Assembly (NCBI GenBank): GCA_036394195.1
Contig: DASWFO010000279.1
Span: 1-12,251, forward strand
Direction of reading: 5' to 3'
Length of the DNA: 12,251 nt
Source: DATJPD01 sp036394195
GTDB lineage: Bacteria; Pseudomonadota; Alphaproteobacteria; CACIAM-22H2
The notes beneath the pieces were generated by a model. That model ran no database searches. It was not told the DNA's origin and saw nothing but the letters and a program-made list of their open reading frames with translations. Both the position numbers and the translations under genes were made by a program. Below are positions 1 through 6,266 of this stretch, piece by piece; position 1 is the first letter of the stretch, and each line of letters begins with the position of its first letter.

Positions 1-528
1 GGGCCCGCCGATCTGACGCGGGCGGACCTTCGGAACGCGAACTTCGCGGGCAAACGCCTTGTTGCTGCGGCGTTTCGCGGGTCGCTGCTGCTTGGTGCAC
101 GCTTCAGCGAAGCGGAGCTGATGCGGGCCGACTTCACGAAGAGCGATCTTCGCCAGTCTGATTTCACCAAGGCGGATCTGCGCGGCGCGATGATGGTCGA
201 TGCGATCCTCATGGAGGCCGACCTCCGGGGCGCCAACCTGACGCCGATCGTCAACGTGGGCAGCGCCAACCTGGACGTGCCCGTCGATCTGAGCGGCGCC
301 AATCTCGTGGCTGCGAAGCTCGCCAACGCCAACCTGAAAATGGCCCGGCTCGTCGGCAGCGACCTTTCGCGGGCGGACCTCACGAATACGTCCTTCGTAA
401 ACGCGGACCTGCGCAACGTCGCCTTCGACGGCGCCAAATTCGACGGTGCCAAATTCGACGGGGCGAATCTTCAGGGTGCCACCGGGCTGCCGCCGCGGGT
501 CACGGCGGGCGAGGACGATGCGTCATGA
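1..528 (+). CDS. Pentapeptide-repeat protein, 5'-truncated by the window edge
   Basis: The reading frame is open from base 1 to a TGA at 526-528, giving 175 visible residues, so the true start lies outside the window. An internal ATG at 121 is probably not the start, because the repeat pattern already runs before it (ADLTRADLRNANF at residues 3-15). The protein is built of A(D/N)LXX or (D/N)FXXA five-residue repeats, which in this family stack into a right-handed quadrilateral beta helix. The repeat register is interrupted around residues 80-97 (LTPIVNVGSANLDVPVDL) and then resumes. Near the C-terminus FDGAK, FDGAK and FDGAN follow in direct tandem. No signal peptide or membrane segment is visible in the retained part. 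The stop overlaps the kinase start by ATGA, suggesting translational coupling. Pentapeptide proteins are usually scaffolds or protein-binding modules, and the specific role is unknown. An N-terminal domain may lie upstream. Confidence 0.9.
   Translation, partial: GPADLTRADLRNANFAGKRLVAAAFRGSLLLGARFSEAELMRADFTKSDLRQSDFTKADLRGAMMVDAILMEADLRGANLTPIVNVGSANLDVPVDLSGANLVAAKLANANLKMARLVGSDLSRADLTNTSFVNADLRNVAFDGAKFDGAKFDGANLQGATGLPPRVTAGEDDAS
424..468 (+). repeat. Three tandem 15-bp repeats inside the pentapeptide-repeat gene
   Basis: Three adjacent 15-bp units lie at 424-438, 439-453 and 454-468. Units 1 and 2 differ at one third-codon position only; unit 3 differs at a few bases near its end. They encode FDGAK, FDGAK and FDGAN. 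The near identity, including at synonymous sites, points to recent duplication by slippage, whereas the other pentapeptide units of this gene have diverged widely at DNA level. Confidence 0.85.
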
Positions 529-1700
529 CGGCAGGCTCGGATCCACGGAGAGCCGCAGTTACGGACCAAGCCAAGCCCTCGACATCCGCGACATCGAAGC
601 TCGACGTGTCGCCGCTGCTCGACAGCGTCACCGACCTGGCGATGGCGGTGATCGGCGGGCGCATCGAATACATCAACCGCTCCGGCCTGGCGCTGCTCGG
701 GTTCCCGAGTGCCGAGCATATTGTCGGCCAGAAGATCGAGGCCGTCGTTGATCCACGCACGGTCCATGCTCTGCTGGTGCGGCGACGGGATACGGGGGAG
801 CTCGACAAAGGGAACTGGCTGCGGACCTCGATCAAATGCGCGAATGGAAGCACCGCCGAGGTTGAATTGCTGATGGCCCCCATGTCGGGGCGGGACGCGC
901 TGGCGGTCGTGGCGCGGCGCGTTGACGTCACGTCGGTGCTAGATCCGAATACGCCGGCGGCGGCGCTCCATGCCGCCGAAGGGCTTAAGAACCTGATCGC
1001 CAATATGGCGCATGAGCTGCGAACGCCGTTGAACGCCATCATCGGCTTTTCCGAGATCATCGCCCAGCGCATGTTCGGGGACATCAACGACCGCTATGCG
1101 GCCTACGCGGGCGACATCGAGGCGAGCGGGCAGCACCTGCTGCGCATCATCAACGACATTCTCGATTACGCGAAGGTCGAATCGGGCGAGATGGCATTGC
1201 GGCTGGAGCGGGTCGCCGTCACCGAGGTCGTTCGGGCCAGCCTGCGGCTTATTTCCGCGCAGGCGGACCACGCCGGGATCGAGATCATCGACGAGCTCGC
1301 CGACCTCCAGCCGCTGCTCTACGTGGATCAGACCAAGGTGAAGCAGATCGTGGTCAACCTGATGTCGAACGCGGTCAAGTTCACGCCGCGCGGTGGCAAG
1401 GTGTTCATCGGATCGAAGCTGGCAGGTCCGGAAAAGGTCGAGCTCTGGGTGCGGGATACGGGAATCGGCATGACCGAGGCGGAAGTTGCCGACGCGGTGC
1501 TGCCGTTCCGCCAACCGAAGCGCCCGCCGGACGGCAGCTACGCGGGAACCGGTCTCGGATTGCCCATCGCCAAGGCCCTCGTCGCGCTGCACGGCGGCGA
1601 GTTCTACATCAAGAGCACGCCCAAGATCGGCACCGAGGCCCGCTTCACCCTGGTCTGCCAGGAGCCGACGCGCCCGGACGGCGGGTTGGCCGGCAAATAG
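525..1700 (+). CDS. Soluble PAS-domain sensor histidine kinase (HisKA/HATPase_c)
   Basis: This 391-residue protein is a histidine kinase. A PAS-like sensor segment spans about 28-137 (AMAVIGGRIEYINRSGLALLGF). The HisKA dimerisation and phosphoacceptor helix spans about 153-220, with H163 in the H-box NMAHELRTPLNAIIGFSEI. The HATPase_c domain spans about 265-378: N-box VNLMSNAVKF (N278, N282), G1 box DTGIGM at 311-316, F-box-like PFRQ at 327-330, and G2 box GTGLGL at 341-346. All catalytic motifs are intact. No hydrophobic stretch is long enough for a membrane helix, so it should be cytosolic and sense an internal or protein-borne signal. The H-box resembles the alphaproteobacterial PleC/DivJ group. 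The ATG at 525 overlaps the upstream stop (ATGA), with a GAGG-containing stretch about 10 nt before it. No receiver domain or response regulator gene is present in the window, so its partner is unknown. Confidence 0.93.
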   Translation: MTAGSDPRRAAVTDQAKPSTSATSKLDVSPLLDSVTDLAMAVIGGRIEYINRSGLALLGFPSAEHIVGQKIEAVVDPRTVHALLVRRRDTGELDKGNWLRTSIKCANGSTAEVELLMAPMSGRDALAVVARRVDVTSVLDPNTPAAALHAAEGLKNLIANMAHELRTPLNAIIGFSEIIAQRMFGDINDRYAAYAGDIEASGQHLLRIINDILDYAKVESGEMALRLERVAVTEVVRASLRLISAQADHAGIEIIDELADLQPLLYVDQTKVKQIVVNLMSNAVKFTPRGGKVFIGSKLAGPEKVELWVRDTGIGMTEAEVADAVLPFRQPKRPPDGSYAGTGLGLPIAKALVALHGGEFYIKSTPKIGTEARFTLVCQEPTRPDGGLAGK

Positions 1701-1729
1701 CCGGGCGTTTCCATCCGACCGCGCCCGGC
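1700..1729 (+). other. GC-rich stem-loop after the kinase gene
   Basis: An 8-bp inverted repeat, 1700-1707 against 1722-1729 (GCCGGGCG/CGCCCGGC), begins at the last base of the kinase stop codon and encloses a 14-nt loop. No T-tract follows, so it is not a canonical intrinsic terminator. It may mark the transcript boundary or modulate expression of the small gene downstream, or be chance in GC-rich DNA. Confidence 0.35.
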
Positions 1730-1754
1730 GCTATGCTGATAAGCTGGCGACTCC

Positions 1755-1946
1755 ATGAACCTGCAACAGGTCATATTCGAGTTCATCCAGCGCGGGAACT
1801 CCGTGAAGGTGACCGCGATGGACCCGCAGACTCTGGTCGAGGTCTCCATCGTCGGTCCGGCCAATGCCAGCCAGGCGGCGCTGAAGGCGACGGCCCTCAA
1901 CAAGCTGAAATACGTCTTGGGCAAACGTCAGCCGGGCAGGACCTGA
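1755..1946 (+). CDS. Small conserved protein, DUF6898-like, unknown function
   Basis: This 63-residue protein starts MNLQQVIFEFIQRGNSVKV and continues with an acidic/polar stretch, a VSIVGP segment, and an alanine/lysine-rich helix (ALKATALNKLKYVLGK). The layout suggests two or three beta strands followed by one helix. It has no signal peptide or membrane helix. From memory, the FEFIxRGNSVKVTAxD...EVSIVG...LKxTALxKLxYVL pattern matches a small alphaproteobacterial family (DUF6898); the family number should be verified. In-frame codon use is GC-rich at third positions like its neighbours, which supports a real gene. It lies 54 bp after the kinase gene on the same strand and may share its transcript. 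The Shine-Dalgarno sequence is weak. No function is known or inferred. Confidence 0.72.
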   Translation: MNLQQVIFEFIQRGNSVKVTAMDPQTLVEVSIVGPANASQAALKATALNKLKYVLGKRQPGRT

Positions 1947-2036
1947 CGCGGCGGAGGCGGCGCCACGCATTTCGCCTTGATCCGTCGCCGCCGCATGATA
2001 ACTAGGGGAGCAAGCGGGACACACACTCGCATGGCG

Positions 2037-2054
2037 CCGGTTTAGGCGAACCGG
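2037..2054 (+). other. Stem-loop in the livH leader
   Basis: CCGGTT at 2037-2042 pairs with AACCGG at 2049-2054 around the six-base loop TAGGCG. It lies about 30 bases before the livH start, upstream of an AGGAAG ribosome-binding-like sequence at 2065-2070. The 139-bp gap between the small gene and livH must hold any promoter for the liv operon, but no well-spaced -35/-10 pair could be assigned. The hairpin could affect mRNA stability; there is no T-tract. Confidence 0.3.
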
Positions 2055-2085
2055 GCCTCAGAACAGGAAGCGGCAATCCGGCGGT

Positions 2086-3000
2086 ATGGAGTATTTCCTC
2101 CAGCAAACAATCAACGGCGTCACCCTCGGCGCGATCTACGGCCTTGTGGCCATCGGCTACACGATGGTCTACGGCATCATCGGCATGATCAATTTCGCCC
2201 ACGGCGAAATTTACATGATCGGCGCCTTCATCTCGATCATCGCCTTTTCCATCCTGGCGATGTTCGGCATCACCTTCGTGCCCCTGGCGGTCTTGATCGT
2301 CCTAGTCGTGGCGATCGTCTTCACCTCCGTCTATGGCTGGGCCGTCGAGCGTATCGCCTATCGGCCGCTGCGCGGCTCGTTTCGCCTGGCGCCGCTGATT
2401 TCCGCCATCGGCATGTCGATCTTCCTGCAGAACTACGTGCAGACCCTGCAGGGTGCGCGCGTCAAGCCGCTGCAGCCCGTCGTCACCGGCGGACTGGTGC
2501 TGGTGCAGAGCGAGCGTTTCACGGTCGCGTTGTCCTACATCCAGATCCTGATCGTCGTCCTGACCGTGGTGCTCATGGCGGCGTTCTCGCTGCTCATCGC
2601 ACGCACGTCGCTGGGCCGGGCGCAGCGGGCCTGCGAGCAGGATCTGACCATGGCGGCACTCCTCGGCATCGACGTGGACCGGACGATCTCGCAGACCTTC
2701 GTGATGGGGGCGGCGCTGGCCGCCGTCGCCGGCGTGATGGTGTCGCTCTATTACGGCGTCGTCGACTTCTACATCGGCTTCCAGGCTGGATTGAAGGCGT
2801 TCGCGGCGGCGGTGCTCGGCGGCATCGGCTCGATGCCCGGGGCCATGCTCGGCGGCCTGCTGATCGGGCTGGTCGAAGCCTATTGGTCGGCGTACTTCAC
2901 GCTCGAATACAAGGACATTGCGACCTTTTCGATCCTGATCCTTGTCCTGATCTTCCGGCCAACGGGACTGCTCGGCCGTCCGGAAGTCGAGAAGGTCTGA
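2086..3000 (+). CDS. livH: Branched-chain amino acid ABC transporter permease LivH
   Basis: This 304-residue, very hydrophobic inner-membrane permease is one of the two membrane subunits of the LIV-type uptake transporter. The N-terminus contains the family signature GVTLGAIYGLVAIGYTMVYG (residues 11-30) followed by GMINFAHGEIYMIGA (33-47), diagnostic of LivH. About eight hydrophobic segments can be traced. The cytoplasmic coupling loop that contacts the ATPase is at about 177-196 (GRAQRACEQDLTMAALLGID), and the C-terminus ends in the typical RPTGLLGRPEVEKV. Length fits the family (about 290-310). The ATG at 2086 gives a correct N-terminus; the AGGAAG 15 bases upstream is a weak, distant ribosome-binding site. 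Its TGA overlaps the livM ATG by one base, so the two permeases are translationally linked. It pairs with LivM, and LivG and LivF supply energy. Confidence 0.96.
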   Translation: MEYFLQQTINGVTLGAIYGLVAIGYTMVYGIIGMINFAHGEIYMIGAFISIIAFSILAMFGITFVPLAVLIVLVVAIVFTSVYGWAVERIAYRPLRGSFRLAPLISAIGMSIFLQNYVQTLQGARVKPLQPVVTGGLVLVQSERFTVALSYIQILIVVLTVVLMAAFSLLIARTSLGRAQRACEQDLTMAALLGIDVDRTISQTFVMGAALAAVAGVMVSLYYGVVDFYIGFQAGLKAFAAAVLGGIGSMPGAMLGGLLIGLVEAYWSAYFTLEYKDIATFSILILVLIFRPTGLLGRPEVEKV

Positions 3001-4328
3001 TGGCGTCGTCGAGCGCGCCGCGGAGCCGCGCCGCCGCCGCGCTGAAGGAGGCCGGGCTCGCCGCCGTGGTCGCGTTCGCGCTGGCGCTGCCGCTGGTCGG
3101 ATTTCAGACCGTCGACGTGAACGGCGTTCTCACCGTCCGGACCCGCTTCGACTGGGTGGCGATCGGCGTTGCCGCCGTCTTCGCCGGCCGCCTGGCCCTG
3201 GCGCTGTGGCCCGAGACGTGGAAATGGCGCCAACACCGCGAGCCGCGCCATGTCGTCCGCACGGACCGGACGAGCGCCGCGAGCATGCGCTTTGCCGCCT
3301 ATGCCGGCGTTTCGCTGGCCATCGCGCTGCCGTTTCTGCCCTTCGCCGACCGCTACATCGTCGATGTCGCCACCACCATCCTGATCTACGTGATGCTCGG
3401 ATGGGGATTGAACATCGTGGTCGGTCTCGCGGGCCTGCTCGATCTCGGCTACGTCGCGTTCTATGCCGTCGGGGCCTACAGCTTCGCGCTGCTGGCGAGG
3501 AACTTCGATCTCAATTTCTGGGAGTGCCTGCCACTCGCCGGCGCGTTCGCTGCCATGTTCGGCGTCCTGCTCGGATTTCCGGTGCTGCGCCTGCGCGGCG
3601 ACTATCTCGCGATCGTCACGCTCGGCTTCGGCGAGATGATCCGCATCATCCTGATCAACTGGGGCAGCTTCACCGGGGGGCCGAACGGCCTGACCAGCAT
3701 TCCCCGGCCGTCGTTCTTCGGCCTCCCGTTCGCCCGCGAGGCGGAGGACGGCCGCGTTCCGTTCCACGAATTCTTCGGCCTCGATTATTCGCCGCTGCAC
3801 CGCCTGATCTTCCTCTATTTCATCGTGCTGGCGCTGGCGCTGCTCACCAACGCATTCACGCTGCGCATCCGGCGCCTGCCGGTCGGCCGCGCTTGGGAAG
3901 CCTTGCGCGAGGATGAGATCGCCTCGCGCGCGCTCGGCATCAATCCGACCAACACCAAGCTGACGGCGTTTGCGATCGGCGCGATGTTCGCCGGCTTCGC
4001 GGGCTCGTTCTTCGCCACCCGCCAGGGATTCATCAGCCCTGAAAGCTTCACGTTTCTGGAATCGGCGCTGATCCTCGCGATCGTCGTTCTGGGCGGCATG
4101 GGGAGCCAGATCGGCGTGGTGATCGCCGCGACCTTGCTGGTCGTGCTACCCGAGTTCGGCCGGCAATTCGCCGATTTCCGCATGATGCTGTTCGGCGCCG
4201 CGATGATCGCGATCATGGTGTGGCGCCCGCACGGCCTGCTGGCCCGCCGCGAGCCGTCGATCCGGCTGAATGGCCAGTCACCGAATGCTCTGTGGCGCAA
4301 ACCCGCATCGGGCGGGACGTCGGCGTGA
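3000..4328 (+). CDS. livM: Branched-chain amino acid ABC transporter permease LivM
   Basis: This 442-residue protein is the second membrane subunit of the transporter. The frame is open further upstream, but the ATG at 3000 overlapping the livH stop (TGATG) is the sensible start; an upstream ATG at 2883 lies deep within livH. The protein has two early hydrophobic segments (about 17-36 and 52-70), a basic hydrophilic linker (about 76-96), then the conserved permease core from about 100. Recognisable blocks are LNIVVGLAGLLDLGYVAFYAVGAY split across 137-160, the LRGDYLAIVTLGFGEMIRI region (198-216), and the ATPase-coupling loop GRAWEALREDEIASRALGIN at 296-315. C-terminal WRPHGLL is typical. The extended N-terminal part before the core is usual for LivM compared with LivH. 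The stop overlaps the livG start (GTGA). Confidence 0.95.
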   Translation: MASSSAPRSRAAAALKEAGLAAVVAFALALPLVGFQTVDVNGVLTVRTRFDWVAIGVAAVFAGRLALALWPETWKWRQHREPRHVVRTDRTSAASMRFAAYAGVSLAIALPFLPFADRYIVDVATTILIYVMLGWGLNIVVGLAGLLDLGYVAFYAVGAYSFALLARNFDLNFWECLPLAGAFAAMFGVLLGFPVLRLRGDYLAIVTLGFGEMIRIILINWGSFTGGPNGLTSIPRPSFFGLPFAREAEDGRVPFHEFFGLDYSPLHRLIFLYFIVLALALLTNAFTLRIRRLPVGRAWEALREDEIASRALGINPTNTKLTAFAIGAMFAGFAGSFFATRQGFISPESFTFLESALILAIVVLGGMGSQIGVVIAATLLVVLPEFGRQFADFRMMLFGAAMIAIMVWRPHGLLARREPSIRLNGQSPNALWRKPASGGTSA

Positions 4329-5143
4329 GTGGCGCGTTGCTCGCCGTCGAGCATCTCACCATGCGGTTCGGCGGGCTGGTGGCGGTCGACGACCTGTCGT
4401 TCGCGGCGGAGAAGGGGGCGATCACGGCCCTGATCGGCCCAAACGGGGCCGGTAAGACAACCGTCTTCAATTGCCTCACCGGCTTCTACAAGCCGACCGT
4501 CGGCCGGCTGACGCTCAGTCATCCGCAGGGACAGCTGCTGCTCGAGCGCCTGCAAGGGTTCCGCATCGCGCGCGCCGGGGTGGCGCGCACCTTTCAGAAT
4601 ATCCGGCTGTTCCCGCGCATGACGGTGCTCGAGAACCTGATCGTGGCGCAGCACAATCCGCTGATGCGCGCGTCGGCTTACACGTTTGGCGGGCTGTTTG
4701 GGCTCCCGGGCTATCGCGCTGCCGAGGCCGCGGCGATCGACTTCGCCTGTCACTGGCTGGACCGCGTCGGCCTGCTCGACCGCGCCGATGAGGAAGCGGG
4801 AGGGCTGCCGTATGGCGCGCAACGGCGGCTCGAAATCGCGCGCGCCATGTGCACGCGACCGATCCTCCTGTGTCTCGACGAGCCGGCCGCCGGACTGAAC
4901 CCGCGCGAGTCGGCCGACCTCAATCGGCTTCTCGTCTCCATTCGCGACCGCGAGGGGATCGGCATTCTGCTGATCGAGCACGACATGACCGTCGTGATGG
5001 GCATCTCGGACCATGTGGTCGTGCTCGATTACGGGCGCTGCATCGCCGCCGCATCGCCCGCCGATATCCGCAGCAACCCCGCCGTGATCCGCGCCTATCT
5101 TGGGGAGCCGGACGAGCGGGAAACAACGCCGGGTGGCGGATGA
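4325..5143 (+). CDS. livG: Branched-chain amino acid ABC transporter ATP-binding protein LivG
   Basis: This 272-residue cytoplasmic ATPase pairs with LivF to power the transporter. I chose the GTG at 4325, which overlaps the livM stop as GTGA and gives the correct family N-terminus SGALLAVEHLTMRFGGLVAV. An upstream ATG at 4220 lies inside livM and would add 35 unrelated residues. Motifs are Walker A GPNGAGKT (38-45), Q-loop RTFQNIRLF (Q90), ABC signature LPYGAQRR (160-167), Walker B ILLCLDEP (E185 catalytic) and switch histidine H218 in LLIEHDM. The LPYGxQRRLEIARA signature variant and the AAGLNP D-loop are characteristic of LivG rather than LivF. The segment between Q-loop and signature (about 105-160) is the expected helical domain. 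Its stop overlaps the livF start by ATGA. Confidence 0.95.
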   Translation: MSGALLAVEHLTMRFGGLVAVDDLSFAAEKGAITALIGPNGAGKTTVFNCLTGFYKPTVGRLTLSHPQGQLLLERLQGFRIARAGVARTFQNIRLFPRMTVLENLIVAQHNPLMRASAYTFGGLFGLPGYRAAEAAAIDFACHWLDRVGLLDRADEEAGGLPYGAQRRLEIARAMCTRPILLCLDEPAAGLNPRESADLNRLLVSIRDREGIGILLIEHDMTVVMGISDHVVVLDYGRCIAAASPADIRSNPAVIRAYLGEPDERETTPGGG

Positions 5144-5856
5144 CGATGCTGTCCGTCTCCGGCCTTCATGCGAGCTATGGCCCCATCGAGGCGCTGCACG
5201 GCGTTGATCTCGACGTCGCCGCGGGCGAGATCGTCACGCTGATCGGAGCCAACGGAGCCGGCAAGTCGACGCTCTTGATGACGATCTGCGGTAAGCCGCG
5301 CGCGGCGCAGGGCCGCATCGTGCTGGAGGGCACCGACATCACGCGGTTTCACACGTTCGAGATCGTGCGGCGCGGACTGGCGCAGGTCCCGGAAGGCCGG
5401 CGCATCTTTCCGCGCCTCACCGTGCTGGAGAACCTGCAGCTGGGTGCCAGCGTCGCGGCGCCGGCGCATTTCGCCGACGATCTCGAGCGGGTGTTCGCGC
5501 TGTTTCCGATCCTGCGGGAGCGCCGGACCCAGCGCGGGGGAACGCTCTCCGGCGGCGAGCAGCAGATGCTGGCGATCGCGCGGGCGCTGATGAGCCGCCC
5601 CAGGCTCCTGCTCCTCGACGAGCCGTCGCTCGGGCTGGCGCCGCTCGTGGTGAAGCAGATCTTCGCGGTGATCCGCGCGATCAACCGCGAAGGCGTGACC
5701 GTGCTGCTCGTCGAGCAGAACGCCTATCATGCGCTCCGCCTCGCCCATCGCGGCTACGTGATGCAGAATGGCAAGATCGTGCTGTCGGGGACCGGGGCCG
5801 ATCTGCTGGCCAACCGCGAGGTGCGCGCCGCCTATCTCGAAGGCGGTGCGGCATGA
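5140..5856 (+). CDS. livF: Branched-chain amino acid ABC transporter ATP-binding protein LivF
   Basis: This 238-residue ATPase is the second nucleotide-binding subunit. The ATG at 5140 overlaps the livG stop (ATGA); a second ATG two codons on (5146) is an equally plausible start. The long open frame upstream runs through livG and is not coding. Motifs are Walker A GANGAGKS (36-43), Q-loop AQVPEGRRIFPRLTVLENL (Q82), signature LSGGEQQ (136-142), and Walker B LLLLDEPSLGLAP (E161). The switch position reads LLVEQN, with Gln193 where most ABC ATPases have His. This replacement is normal in LivF, as in the E. coli protein. Length matches the family (233-240). Its stop overlaps the next gene by ATGA. 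Confidence 0.95.
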   Translation: MTMLSVSGLHASYGPIEALHGVDLDVAAGEIVTLIGANGAGKSTLLMTICGKPRAAQGRIVLEGTDITRFHTFEIVRRGLAQVPEGRRIFPRLTVLENLQLGASVAAPAHFADDLERVFALFPILRERRTQRGGTLSGGEQQMLAIARALMSRPRLLLLDEPSLGLAPLVVKQIFAVIRAINREGVTVLLVEQNAYHALRLAHRGYVMQNGKIVLSGTGADLLANREVRAAYLEGGAA

Positions 5857-6218
5857 GCGCCGTCCTCGGCACCTCGCCGGGCGTCTTTCTCGGCCTGACC
5901 GTGTTGCTGTTCGGGCTTACGGCGTTTCGGACCGGCGAAGCCATCGCCCAGATCTGGGGGCTTCCCTGGCAGGCGGCGCTCGCCGCGTTCGGGTTGGCCG
6001 TGGCAGACCGGCTTCTTGCCGCCGCCTTGTTCGACAGCCCGCCCTTGTCCGCAACCGCCGCCGCCGCGGCATGGATGTACCTCACGGCTGTGGCGCTGTT
6101 CGCCTGGCGGGCGACGCTGGCGCGCAAGATGGTGCGCCAATATCCGTGGTTGTACGAGCCGGCAGGAATTCTGGGCTGGCGCTCGCGTAATATTGTGGAC
6201 GGGCGCGAGCGGCACTAA
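5853..6218 (+). CDS. Small membrane protein of the liv operon, DUF6867-like
   Basis: This 121-residue protein has three likely membrane helices (about 9-25, 38-60 and 68-88) and a basic cytoplasmic tail ending RSRNIVDGRERH. Two blocks stand out: GLTAFRTGEAIAQIWG (21-36) and QYPWLYEPAGILGWRSR (96-112). From memory these match the DUF6867 family that accompanies liv operons in Bradyrhizobium and relatives; the number should be checked. Its ATG overlaps the livF stop (ATGA), so it is translationally coupled to the transporter genes. It lies between the ATPase and binding-protein genes, which points to a role linked to LIV transport, such as an accessory or assembly subunit. That is inference: no catalytic motif is visible. 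It is not a substitute for LivH or LivM, both of which are present. Confidence 0.8.
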   Translation: MSAVLGTSPGVFLGLTVLLFGLTAFRTGEAIAQIWGLPWQAALAAFGLAVADRLLAAALFDSPPLSATAAAAAWMYLTAVALFAWRATLARKMVRQYPWLYEPAGILGWRSRNIVDGRERH

Positions 6219-6244
6219 GCTTGCATTACTCGGCCATCAGGCCG
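6180..6244 (+). other. Two stem-loops between the DUF6867-like gene and livK
   Basis: The first inverted repeat pairs CGCTCGCG (6180-6187) with CGCGAGCG (6204-6211) around a 16-base loop, within the last codons of the DUF6867-like gene. The second pairs CGGCC (6231-6235) with GGCCG (6240-6244) around ATCA, in the 48-bp gap before livK. Neither is followed by a T-tract, so neither is a standard terminator. Binding-protein genes of ABC operons are often expressed above the membrane subunits, and upstream stem-loops can block 3'-5' decay or mark a processing site. That role here is inferred. Confidence 0.4.
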
Positions 6245-6266
6245 CCCCGGGACAGGGAGAAAATCG

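Noticed and set aside
424..468. CRISPR-like or other mobile repeat array
   Set aside because: The repeats are direct, adjacent, in frame with a pentapeptide-repeat protein and have no spacers.
1975..2002. Sigma70 promoter for the liv operon (TTGATC with GATAAC)
   Set aside because: The spacing is only about 14 bp, too short for a functional promoter, so no promoter was called.
2883..2999. Upstream start that would lengthen LivM by 39 residues
   Set aside because: The added segment is the out-of-frame reading of livH. The ATG at 3000 overlapping the livH stop fits the operon's pattern of short overlaps.
2880..5014. Long open frames on the minus strand opposite livM and livG (about 306 and 399 codons)
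   Set aside because: They lie opposite genes with complete family motifs. Their products are rich in Arg, Ala, Asp and Glu with no recognisable domain, as expected from antisense frames in GC-rich DNA.
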